Below the pieces are notes generated by a model. That model made no database searches. It was not told the DNA's origin and was given only the letters and a program-made list of their open reading frames with translations. Shown here in pieces: positions 7,358-13,616 of a stretch of 39,576 nt of DNA. The first letter of the stretch is position 1. Each line of letters begins with the position of its first letter. A program made the position numbers and the translations under genes. The stretch lies in NCBI GenBank assembly GCA_016930835.1, contig JAFGGA010000202.1, forward strand, positions 1-39,576, in the 5' to 3' direction. The stretch comes from Deltaproteobacteria bacterium. GTDB lineage: Bacteria; Desulfobacterota; DSM-4660; Desulfatiglandales; HGW-15.

Positions 7358-7605
7358 TAAGAAAGGAAATGGATCTTTTTAAAGGCACAAAGCTATATAG
7401 AAACTTATAAGAACCACTGAAGTGGAGTAATTAGCTGCATTCAATATCTATTATAGATCATTAAACGAGTAAAAATGATAAGACGAGGCAAATAAAGCAT
7501 ATTTTGCCGATGATAGTCAACATTTTTTATAGAAAATAGGATAAGATCTTCTTAGAGGAGGGCCTCCCCCTGGACGGGGTCGGCTTAGCCTATGGAACGG
7601 TGGTG
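7358..7605 (-). repeat. ~230-bp direct repeat flanking the surface-protein module, copy B
   Basis: This is the second copy of the 5195-5435 repeat. It runs directly into the hairpin series at 7566-7821, so its right end supplies the first hairpin (CCCCCTGGACGGGG). In copy A that series is cut short after the second element (CCTGTCGAACG). Confidence 0.8.
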
Positions 7606-7821
7606 GGTCGGGCAAGCCCCTGAACGGGTCTTGCTTGCGAACTTATTGGGAGTCGGGACTGGACGGCCCTCCTTGAAGTAGTGCATGGCCTCGTTGCTGC
7701 AGCACCGGTCTGAACGACCGGCGCTGAGAAACTCAATTGGTTGTTCAAGTTCTCTTTACGCCTTCGCTCCGCCGCTGAACGTCGTCTCCGCCTCCGGCGT
7801 CGGCTTCCTGAACGGAAGCCG
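7566..7821 (+). ncRNA. candidate structured RNA: tandem hairpins with TGAAC/TGGAC loops
   Basis: Successive stem-loops carry nearly the same 5-base loop: TGGAC at 7571-7575 (CCCC/GGGG); TGAAC at 7621-7625 (GCAAGCCCC with GGGTCTTGC, one mismatch); TGGAC at 7660-7664 in an imperfect stem; TGAAC at 7711-7715 (CCGGTC/GACCGG plus outer AGC/GCT); TGAAC at 7809-7813 (CGGCTTCC/GGAAGCCG, perfect 8 bp). Weaker elements lie at 7593 (TGGAAC) and 7776 (TGAAC). The stems differ in sequence while the loop is kept, which points to a conserved structure or protein-binding loop. Strand is not certain, and no known RNA family is recognised. Confidence 0.4.
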
Positions 7822-7825
7822 CAAA

Positions 7826-8180
7826 TACGTCGTAGCGCCACGTCCCCTGCTTCTAATCAGCCCAGTCCCCTAACATGCTCCGCCTTATGCAAGGTCTATG
7901 TCGTCCAACGTTTTTCCCCATTATCCCTACGCTCCGGCCAAAAAACAAGTCGCTGTCCAGTAAAAAATCGGTTCCCCCCAAAAAAAGAACAGTCCCACAA
8001 AACAGTATAATCCAATAGGAATCATCCAAAAATGAAGGGAATCCCCAAGTTCTTTTTTCGGGTACCCCCCAATTTTTTGCTGTCCATCAACTCCTCCGCT
8101 TTGCTCCGGCCCTTCGGGTGCTTTTTGACCTCCACTCCGGGTTGTTCAAAATAAAACGTTTTTTCTTTTGAAAGGAGGTG
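7826..8180 (+). other. long leader region upstream of the adenine-poor SLOG gene
   Basis: About 350 bases without a convincing gene. It is marked by homopolymer runs (CCCCCCAAAAAAAGAAC near 7976, CCCCCCAATTTTTTGC near 8066) and CTCCGCTTTGCTCCGG-type sequence at 8094-8110. A possible sigma-70 promoter is TTGACC at about 8127-8132 with an A/T-rich stretch 17-18 bases later (AAAATAAAAC). The perfect ribosome binding site AAAGGAGGTG at 8171-8180 sets the start of the next gene. Confidence 0.35.
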
Positions 8181-8186
8181 TTGGTT

Positions 8187-8807
8187 ATGTCTCATGTCGC
8201 TGTTGTCGGTTCTCGCGTCCTTCCTGCCTCGTGGGCTGCCCGCGTGGATTCGGTGGTCGGTTCTCTCCTTGCCCGTGGTCTTTTCATTGGGTCGGGTGGT
8301 GCTGTGGGTGCTGATCTGTTCGCCCTTCGTTCCCTGGTCCGTCGTGGTCAGCCAGCCTGTTCGGGTTCCGTGGTCTTCCTTCCCAGGGTGCTCGGTTCCG
8401 CTCCTTGTTCCTGTGTGTCCTGGCTCTCCCGTTTCGTTCGTCTCGGCGGCCGTGTTGTTGCGGGCCCTGCCTCTGGCAGTGCCTCCCGCCGGGATTTTGT
8501 TTCAGCCCTCTTTGCCCGTTCCCGTTCCCTGGTTTCGGGGTCGGTGGGCGTGGTGGCCTTTGTGTCCGGTCGTTCAGCCGGGTCCTGGTTTTCGGTCTCC
8601 GTCGCTGCAGGGCTTGGTCTGCCCATTGTGGTCTTCCCGGTTGAGGGGCCCCGTGCCCTCCGGTCCCTGGGTGCCGGGCGCTGGGTTCGGCTCCGCTGCT
8701 GGGCCGGCGCCTTTCGCTGGGTTCCGGCTCGGGCCGATAAAACCCGGTGCATTCACGGTCTCATCGGGTCTTTCTGCTCCATTTGCGTGAAAGGGGGTCG
8801 CTCATGA
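8187..8807 (+). CDS. SLOG/DprA-like Rossmann-fold protein with extreme adenine depletion
   Basis: A 206-residue protein. VAVVGSR (4-10) and GSGGAVGAD (35-43) are the nucleotide-binding motifs of the SLOG superfamily (DprA/Smf, YspA, LOG-like), whose members bind nucleotides or single-stranded DNA. A later AFVSGRSAGSW segment and GLPIVVFPVEG fit the same fold. The C-terminus has Cys188, His190, Cys197 and Cys200, a possible zinc knuckle. The start is ATG 8187 behind AAAGGAGGTG; an in-frame GTG at 8178 lies inside that site. The coding strand is almost free of A (13 in 480 bases over 8221-8700 by hand count), so the protein has only two Lys and few Asn, Glu, Thr or Tyr, and other frames lack stops. 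It overlaps the next gene by ATGA. Confidence 0.75.
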   Translation: MSHVAVVGSRVLPASWAARVDSVVGSLLARGLFIGSGGAVGADLFALRSLVRRGQPACSGSVVFLPRVLGSAPCSCVSWLSRFVRLGGRVVAGPASGSASRRDFVSALFARSRSLVSGSVGVVAFVSGRSAGSWFSVSVAAGLGLPIVVFPVEGPRALRSLGAGRWVRLRCWAGAFRWVPARADKTRCIHGLIGSFCSICVKGGRS

Positions 8808-9817
8808 AAACACAATCTGATCTGAATCTGTCATTTTATGAAATTAAGTCTTTCGCTGATCCTCAAACAGGGGATCGCATCAGAAAGGAGGCTTTTATGA
8901 ATCACGAGTCAGCGTTATTTATTCACGACAACCGGTTATGGATGGAGGTTTGCAAAGAAAACGGATGGCCTGTCGATGACGAGGTCATTGACTACGGTGA
9001 GAGTTTTGAGGGCATGGCCAGGCACGTGTCCGCGATGTCGGGCCTCGAACGGATCATCTTTGAGGATTGCGACTTCGTGGCCGGAAAGGTCACGGCCCCT
9101 CATATGAATCTGAAGGCATATCCTCACTGGCTTTGTCCGGAGTATATCGCGAAGAAAACCGGGTGCGGTCTCAAGGACGCCTCGGATCTTGTGGAATGCT
9201 GGGTGGTGCTGGATCCCACATGGAAGATGGTCGAATGCTTCATATCATGGGTTGCATCAAAAGGAATAGATAAGGCTCTGCCTTATTTCGAGAGGTTGGC
9301 CATGGCCCTGGCCGAGGTGGAAAACATCGATGTGGATGACGTGACGGAGAGTGAAGAACCGCAATACACGGGCCAGGATCTCTACGCCTATCATCCGGTC
9401 GGAGAATATCCGGATGATGATTGCACTACCTGGGTTGAGAGGCAGCCTTCATGGTACCAGGAACTCATTCGCAAGGTGAAAGAATGCAATGACCTGGACC
9501 AGGTCAGCGCATTGGGGAAGGAGGTCTATGAACGGGACCTCAATCAATATCAGGCCGGCGTCTTCTGGACCGAGTACAATATCGTGAAAAGGAGGATTGA
9601 GGACGGGATCAAACTCGGTCCTGTCAGCCGGTCTTTTATTCAACGGATCGCAAAGGCCAACGGCAACCTGGCGTCTCTGGGCGCATGGCTCTACAAGGTG
9701 CAACAGGGTCTGGTCAAGATCTCCAACCCTCCTTCAAGACACGAATGGACCGTGATCTGGAAGTCGTACCAACAACACAAAATGGGTCACGATTCAAATC
9801 AACTTTCCCTTTATTGA
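8804..9817 (+). CDS. 337-residue hypothetical protein coupled to the SLOG gene
   Basis: The ATG overlaps the SLOG stop (ATGA) and has AAAGGGGG upstream, giving 337 residues. A second in-frame ATG at 8897 has a textbook site, AGAAAGGAGGCTTTT, and would give 306 residues; both starts may be used. No family is recognised. The protein is acidic and soluble, with many tryptophans (ECWVVLDPTWKMVECFISWV), an Asp/Glu-rich centre (VENIDVDDVTESEEP) and a basic, aromatic C-terminal third (VFWTEYNIVKRRI, SLGAWLYKVQQG, WTVIWKSYQQHKMG). Base composition returns to normal exactly at its start. Tight coupling with the SLOG gene suggests a joint function on the mobile element; nothing in the sequence shows which. 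Confidence 0.65.
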   Translation: MKTQSDLNLSFYEIKSFADPQTGDRIRKEAFMNHESALFIHDNRLWMEVCKENGWPVDDEVIDYGESFEGMARHVSAMSGLERIIFEDCDFVAGKVTAPHMNLKAYPHWLCPEYIAKKTGCGLKDASDLVECWVVLDPTWKMVECFISWVASKGIDKALPYFERLAMALAEVENIDVDDVTESEEPQYTGQDLYAYHPVGEYPDDDCTTWVERQPSWYQELIRKVKECNDLDQVSALGKEVYERDLNQYQAGVFWTEYNIVKRRIEDGIKLGPVSRSFIQRIAKANGNLASLGAWLYKVQQGLVKISNPPSRHEWTVIWKSYQQHKMGHDSNQLSLY

Positions 9818-9995
9818 TCGTCCTTTTAGTCCTCAGCTCGAAAATCCTCAACATTCCCAAACCGATAAAGTACCAGCGCAAAAGCCCGGGAGAAAGGGTT
9901 AATACGGCGCTATCTGTTTTTTTAAAAGCCGTAGGGAAATGGGTCATCTGGAATTTTTAATTATCAAATATCCGCTTAGTCAAAGGGAGGGAACC

Positions 9996-10145
9996 ATGAA
10001 ACGAGATGAATATTTCATTCCGGCTGAGATCTATCTTGTGCTTGAGTCGAAATATTTAAAGATAAAAGAAGAGATCGAGAATTTTCTCAAAAAGAAGTCA
10101 GGATACAAGGATCTGCGCGAGATCCTTAAAGATATTTCATCATAG
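9996..10145 (+). CDS. 49-residue hypothetical protein
   Basis: A very small charged helical protein (KRDEYFIPAEIYLVLESKYL, then KIKEEIENFLKKKSG). The start is ATG 9996 behind AAAGGGAGGGAACC; upstream in-frame codons to 9939 lack a ribosome binding site. It lies 54 bases before ssb and on the same strand, so it probably belongs to the same transcript. It is too short for family assignment; the strong site and absence of overlap support it as a real gene. Confidence 0.5.
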   Translation: MKRDEYFIPAEIYLVLESKYLKIKEEIENFLKKKSGYKDLREILKDISS

Positions 10146-10199
10146 CTGTCATTCAAAGTGAAAGTATTACAAACCTTAAACCAACAAGGAGGATTCATT

Positions 10200-10565
10200 A
10201 TGAACCAGGTGAATATCATTGGAAGACTCGGTGGGGACGTGGAACTCAGATATACGCCGAGCAGCAAGGCGGTTTCCAGGATGTCGGTGGCCGTGAATGA
10301 ACGGTATGGACAAAACGAGAGGGTCTACTGGTTTCCGGTGATCTGCTGGAGCGGCCTGGCCGAGACGGTGAGCAGCTATCTTCACAAGGGAAGCCGTGTG
10401 GCCGTTTCCGGAAGGTTGACCACCCGCTCCTATGAAACCGATGACGGCAGCAGGACGGTTACGGAGATCGTGGCCAATTCAGTGTACTTTCTGGATCCAA
10501 AGCCCGCGAACCAGGAGCCGAAGGTTGAAGAATCGTCCATCCCTGACGATGATATCCCGTTTTAA
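10200..10565 (+). CDS. ssb: single-stranded DNA-binding protein
   Basis: A 121-residue SSB that coats single-stranded DNA in replication and recombination. The OB fold is clear: MNQVNIIGRLGGDVELRYTP, then AVNERYGQNERVYWFPVICW, GSRVAVSGRLTTRSYETDDG and VTEIVANSVYFLD. The C-terminus ends in the acidic tip DDDIPF that recruits partner enzymes. The Gly/Gln-rich linker between them is only about 18 residues, making it shorter than chromosomal SSBs (about 150-180) and typical of mobile-element copies. AAGGAGG before ATG 10200 sets the start; an earlier GTG/ATG frame lacks support. With the SLOG and ComF-like genes nearby, a role in handling incoming or excised element DNA is plausible but inferred. 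Confidence 0.95.
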   Translation: MNQVNIIGRLGGDVELRYTPSSKAVSRMSVAVNERYGQNERVYWFPVICWSGLAETVSSYLHKGSRVAVSGRLTTRSYETDDGSRTVTEIVANSVYFLDPKPANQEPKVEESSIPDDDIPF

Positions 10566-10584
10566 CAACAGGGGTCAGAGGTCG

Positions 10585-10625
10585 GAGGTCAGGGATCCAA
10601 CCTGACTTCAGACTGTTGACGTCTG
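10585..10625 (+). other. two hairpins in the ssb downstream spacer
   Basis: GAGGTCAGG (10585-10593) pairs with CCTGACTTC (10601-10609, one G-T pair). An overlapping CAGAC (10609-10613) pairs with GTCTG (10621-10625). The two stems share a base and could be alternatives. There is no T run, so they may attenuate or stabilise rather than terminate. Confidence 0.35.
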
Positions 10626-10648
10626 ATCTCCGTATAAGGAAGGAGGTA

Positions 10649-11200
10649 ATGAACTTGGGCTATACACCGGAACTGACCGATTATCATTCGGCTACATTGA
10701 GGAGGATCGCCTGGGCCCTCGGCAGGCCAATGACGAAGACTCTCGAAGTCATTTTCGATAATCTGGATCTGATCATCGATCCGGAAAAGGTCTGCGACAA
10801 GTGCAAAGATAATACCTTGTGTCCCAGGTGTTATTTGAACACAAGGGGACGCATCTACGAAGACTTGTCCCTTGATTCCATTAAGATCGAACCTGTCGGC
10901 ATTCAAGACGGGCTCACTATTTCCAGGGAGGTTGAGATGAAAGTCAATCAGGTGAGCGTCCTGGTCTCCAAAAAGATCGGGAGAAATTTTTCTTCATGGA
11001 GTTTGAGTTACGGCGCCACGGCGGACGTGGAGGAGGAGCATTACACCGAGGCAATATCGCAACTGGATACACAATTGCGCGAGATGTTATCCACTGCCCT
11101 GCCCACGCCCAACGGTAACGGCAACGGGAACGGCCATAAGACGCCCAACGGTTCCGCGCCTGAAGGCATGGGAAATGACTCGCCCCGTTTACTGGAATGA
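10649..11200 (+). CDS. hypothetical protein with CxxC zinc-ribbon-like motif and Gly/Asn-rich linker
   Basis: A 183-residue protein starting at ATG 10649 behind AAGGAAGGAGGTA. Residues about 1-40 (YTPELTDYHSATLRRIAWAL) are helical; residues about 50-63 contain CDKCKDNTLCPRC, a four-cysteine motif fit for one zinc ion. Residues about 95-150 (VEMKVNQVSVLVSKKIGRNF, then SSWSLSYGATADVEEE) look like a compact alpha/beta domain. The C-terminus is a low-complexity tail of NGNGNGNGHKTPNGS. A zinc-binding nucleic-acid protein is a reasonable guess, because it directly follows ssb and lies on the same strand. No named family is recognised. Confidence 0.6.
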   Translation: MNLGYTPELTDYHSATLRRIAWALGRPMTKTLEVIFDNLDLIIDPEKVCDKCKDNTLCPRCYLNTRGRIYEDLSLDSIKIEPVGIQDGLTISREVEMKVNQVSVLVSKKIGRNFSSWSLSYGATADVEEEHYTEAISQLDTQLREMLSTALPTPNGNGNGNGHKTPNGSAPEGMGNDSPRLLE

Positions 11201-11246
11201 TTTTCACCAACACTTCATCTCCGGCGTATAGAGAAAGGGAAACATC

Positions 11247-11882
11247 ATGATCGCCCCGAATATGCTTTCTTTGGCCGGGGACATGGCCCATGTTCCGATA
11301 CGATCCATGATCCATGTGTTTCCGGCCCAAGCGCAAAGACAATGCCTGATACCCGAAGGCATGGAGAAGATAATCCTTCGCCATCACAAGGGGGCCTTTA
11401 TGGGGTGTTTTTCCCTTCGTCTTAAAAGGAACATCAACTGGGATCTCTTCAAACAATGGAAGACGAACCGTAATCCCTTGGTCACCGACAGGATGGCAAG
11501 GGATTTTCTCCCTTTCCTCCAAACTACCGGCGGACAAGTCATCCGGAATCACTACGATTGCATTACAGCGGCGCCGCCATCCGGCCGGAGGTGTCCATTG
11601 CGTTATTGCGTATATGACCTTGCAAGATCCATATCCGGAATGACGGGTATTCCATTTATCCCGGCCTTTGCCCAAAAAACAGACAAGATGAATCACGGCC
11701 GCTTCGCCAGCATGGAGCAGTCGAAACCGCAGCCCCTGAAATCCTGGGATGTCCGAAACCAGTCCATCCTCTTCGTGGATGATTGCATCACTTCGGGCAC
11801 GACGGCCAGGTTGTGTTACGAGTCGCTCGTGGCTTCAGGGAATCATGTGGACGGCCTGATATGGGTGAGCGCCGGAGGCTGA
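11247..11882 (+). CDS. ComF-like phosphoribosyltransferase-domain protein
   Basis: A 211-residue protein whose C-terminal half has the type I phosphoribosyltransferase PRPP-binding loop: SILFVDDCITSGTTARL (about 172-188), preceded by strand-like YDCITAAPPSGRRCPLRYCV and DLARSISGMTGIPF. This layout matches ComF/GntX-type proteins. ComF is required for natural transformation in many bacteria, where it works with DprA; the four-cysteine N-terminal zinc finger of classic ComF is not seen. The start is ATG behind GAAAGGGAAACATC. It is 46 bases after the CxxC gene in the same orientation, and a 7-bp hairpin follows its stop (TGGGAAC/GTTCCCA, 11901-11920). Catalytic activity is not assured. Confidence 0.7.
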   Translation: MIAPNMLSLAGDMAHVPIRSMIHVFPAQAQRQCLIPEGMEKIILRHHKGAFMGCFSLRLKRNINWDLFKQWKTNRNPLVTDRMARDFLPFLQTTGGQVIRNHYDCITAAPPSGRRCPLRYCVYDLARSISGMTGIPFIPAFAQKTDKMNHGRFASMEQSKPQPLKSWDVRNQSILFVDDCITSGTTARLCYESLVASGNHVDGLIWVSAGG

Positions 11883-12214
11883 ATCCTTATCGGAAGTTTA
11901 TGGGAACCCCGATGTTCCCAAAGTAATTAACCGGCTGAAATCAAAAGATATTTAACGGCATTTTATCATGGAATGTCCAAATATACGGAACCTCTCTTTT
12001 TGTCATGGATATTGAACAGTTACATGTTTAATGGAAACGGATTCCTTTTATTATTCTTTCCATCCCATCTTCATCAAGCCACGATTTCATGCAAAACATA
12101 GCTGAATTCAGTTAGTTACCATCGTGGCATATCCTTTGCTCAGTATAATCTTCCATTACATTCTTAAGCTCGTTTTAAATCCGCATAGCTCATATTCATG
12201 GCGCGAAGATTATT
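11883..12214. other. intergenic region before the excisionase/integrase pair
   Basis: A 332-base AT-rich gap. It holds the hairpin at 11901-11920 and the promoter-like elements at 12125-12149, listed separately. No gene is supported; minus-strand reading frames here are shadows with no ribosome binding site. Confidence 0.4.
12125..12149 (+). promoter_or_regulatory. sigma-54-like -24/-12 element overlapping a TATAAT box
   Basis: TGGCATATCCTTTGCT has GG at 12126-12127 and GC at 12138-12139 with the required 10-base spacing, and it agrees with TGGCAC-N5-TTGC in all but one conserved base. A perfect sigma-70 -10 hexamer TATAAT follows at 12144-12149 with no good -35. Either would transcribe the excisionase-like gene 66-90 bases downstream. 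Confidence 0.35.
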
Positions 12215-12577
12215 TTGAACGCATTGACGACGGAAAAAGAGAGTTCTATATTGACCCTTGAGGAGGCCGCCTCGTATCTTCATAAGAGTAAAAGTTGGGT
12301 TTACAAAAATTGGAAGATACTCGGCGGTGTGAAGCTCAGGGGTTCTTTGTTTTTTCCAAAAAAGGAGGAACTCTATGAGCACATATTTCACCAAGGGAAA
12401 GGGATGGAAATACGACTTCATCCTGAAAGGAACCCGGTACACGCGAACCGGGTTCAAGACAAAAACAGAGGCAAGACAGGCCGAAGCAAAAAGAAGGGAG
12501 GAGATAAAGAATCCGAAAAAGGAGACGGCGATCCCAACAGACATGGCCTTCTTGGAATTGTTGAACAAAAGGCTTGA
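12215..12577 (+). CDS. excisionase-like HTH protein overlapping the integrase gene
   Basis: The first 55 residues form an HTH_17-type domain (LTLEEAASYLHKSKSWVYKN, then GGVKLRGSLFFPKKEELYEH) typical of recombination directionality factors coded just before tyrosine integrases. The start is uncertain: TTG 12215 has only a weak upstream GCGAAG, and a TTG at 12224 is possible. The frame continues for 203 bases into the integrase gene, adding a basic tail (GKTGRSKKKGGDKES). The integrase ribosome binding site AAAAAAGGAGG is inside this frame. The HTH part is convincing; the tail may be real overlapping coding or may be shorter in nature. Confidence 0.6.
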   Translation: MNALTTEKESSILTLEEAASYLHKSKSWVYKNWKILGGVKLRGSLFFPKKEELYEHIFHQGKGMEIRLHPERNPVHANRVQDKNRGKTGRSKKKGGDKESEKGDGDPNRHGLLGIVEQKA

Positions 12578-13466
12578 TTATATCAAGGCATACCATTCCG
12601 AGAGACATTACAGGGATCATATCTATTATGGCCGAAGATGGCTGAAACAATGGCAGGGGCTCCGATGCACCGAGATTCTCGCGACCATGATTGAATCTTA
12701 TCTGATTAAAAGGGCGAATCAGACATCCGCTTACACGGCGAATAAGGAACTGCGATGCCTCAGGGCCATGTTCAACTTCGGCATGGAACCGCCGAGAAGT
12801 TGGATCTTTGAAAACCCGACCAGGGGCATTAAGTTTCTGCCGGTGGAAAAGCGGATAAAATATGTCCCGCCCAAGGAAGATATTTTAAGGGTTATCATGG
12901 CGGCGGATCCGGACACCCGGGATTATTTGTGGACCATCACCCTCACCATGGGAAGGGTAAGCGAGATCAATCGGATTACGTGGCAGGATGTGAATTTCGA
13001 TGAACGGTACGTGGTTCTTTCTACCCGAAAGAAATTGGGAGGACACCTGACGCCCAGAAAGATTCCGATGTCCGATAAACTGCACCAGGTCCTTTCCCGG
13101 AGATTCGCGGCGAGGGACAAGAGAAAACCGTGGGTTTTCTGGCATCGTTACTGGGACCGCAAAAAGGGCGAATGGTCCGAAGGCCCTTACAAGGATAGAA
13201 AACGATTCATGAAGACACTCTGCAAAAAAGCCGATGTCCGGTATTTTCGTTTTCATGCCTTCAGGCATTTCGGGGCTTCACTCATGGATCGAGCGCTTAC
13301 GCCTATCGGGGCGATCCAGCGCATACTCGGTCATGAGAACAGGACAACGACCGAGATCTATCTGCATTCCATAGGAGAGGCGGAACGCGAGGCAATGAGG
13401 ATCTTCGATGATGAGATGGGAGAAAATCCACATACCAATCCACATACCAAAACAAAAAGGACTTAA
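12375..13466 (+). CDS. int: tyrosine recombinase (site-specific integrase)
   Basis: A 363-residue tyrosine integrase. Residues 1-45 are a basic arm-binding region (TGFKTKTEARQAEAKRREEI); 55-150 form the SAM-like core-binding domain; 165-350 are catalytic. Catalytic residues are Arg194 (MGRVSEI), His294 and Arg297 in HAFRH, His320 in ILGH and the nucleophile Tyr329 (EIYLHSI). All are present, so it is probably active. The start is ATG behind AAAAAAGGAGGAACTCT. It lies against the 3' end of tRNA-Arg with only 29 bases between, the classical arrangement for an element inserted in a tRNA gene. It also overlaps the HTH gene upstream. Element DNA should extend leftwards from here. Confidence 0.93.
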   Translation: MSTYFTKGKGWKYDFILKGTRYTRTGFKTKTEARQAEAKRREEIKNPKKETAIPTDMAFLELLNKRLDYIKAYHSERHYRDHIYYGRRWLKQWQGLRCTEILATMIESYLIKRANQTSAYTANKELRCLRAMFNFGMEPPRSWIFENPTRGIKFLPVEKRIKYVPPKEDILRVIMAADPDTRDYLWTITLTMGRVSEINRITWQDVNFDERYVVLSTRKKLGGHLTPRKIPMSDKLHQVLSRRFAARDKRKPWVFWHRYWDRKKGEWSEGPYKDRKRFMKTLCKKADVRYFRFHAFRHFGASLMDRALTPIGAIQRILGHENRTTTEIYLHSIGEAEREAMRIFDDEMGENPHTNPHTKTKRT

Positions 13467-13487
13467 GCCCAAATTAGCTAAGTCCTT
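13457..13487 (-). terminator. bidirectional terminator between integrase and tRNA-Arg
   Basis: AAGGACTTA (13457-13465) pairs with TAAGTCCTT (13479-13487). Read on the minus strand the stem is followed by TTTGTTTTGG, a good Rho-independent terminator for the tRNA. Its outer arm lies inside the last integrase codons, so the tRNA uses a terminator supplied by the inserted DNA. Confidence 0.6.
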
Positions 13488-13495
13488 GAAATTAC

Positions 13496-13572
13496 TGGCG
13501 CGCCTGGGAAGATTCGAACCCCCGACCTGCGGATTAGAAGTCCGCTGCTCTATCCAACTGAGCTACAGGCGC
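13496..13572 (-). tRNA. tRNA-Arg (anticodon TCT)
   Basis: Read on the minus strand the gene gives a full cloverleaf. The acceptor arms are GCGCCTG and CAGGCGC with discriminator G and an encoded CCA. The D-arm is in TAGCTCAGTTGGATAGAGCA. The anticodon stem GCGGA/TCCGC closes the loop CTTCTAA, giving TCT. The T-loop is GGTTCGAATC. It reads AGA codons. Its 3' end faces the integrase, and it is the likely attachment site of the element on the left. Confidence 0.97.
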
Positions 13573-13616
13573 AATGGACAAAAATGACTTTTTACACCAT
13601 ATGAGAGAGATTTTCA

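Noticed and set aside
7566-7821. Integron attC sites as an explanation of the hairpins and flanking repeats
   Set aside because: The RYYYAAC and GTTRRRY core pairs are not present at the ends of the repeats, and no integron-type integrase insert was seen in the tyrosine recombinase.
7590-7841. Minus-strand Arg-rich frame of 83 codons
   Set aside because: Low-complexity arginine run arising from GC-rich hairpin DNA; no ribosome binding site, no family.
8194-8790. A second long plus-strand open frame (198 codons) inside the SLOG gene
   Set aside because: It is open only because the region almost lacks A and so lacks stop codons; it has no ribosome binding site and its Pro/Trp/Val-rich product has no domain, whereas the other frame has SLOG motifs and a perfect site.
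7355-8800. Diversity-generating retroelement (A-targeted mutagenesis) explaining adenine loss
   Set aside because: No reverse transcriptase, Avd or template/variable repeat pair was found in the window, and depletion covers a whole gene rather than a 3' variable region.
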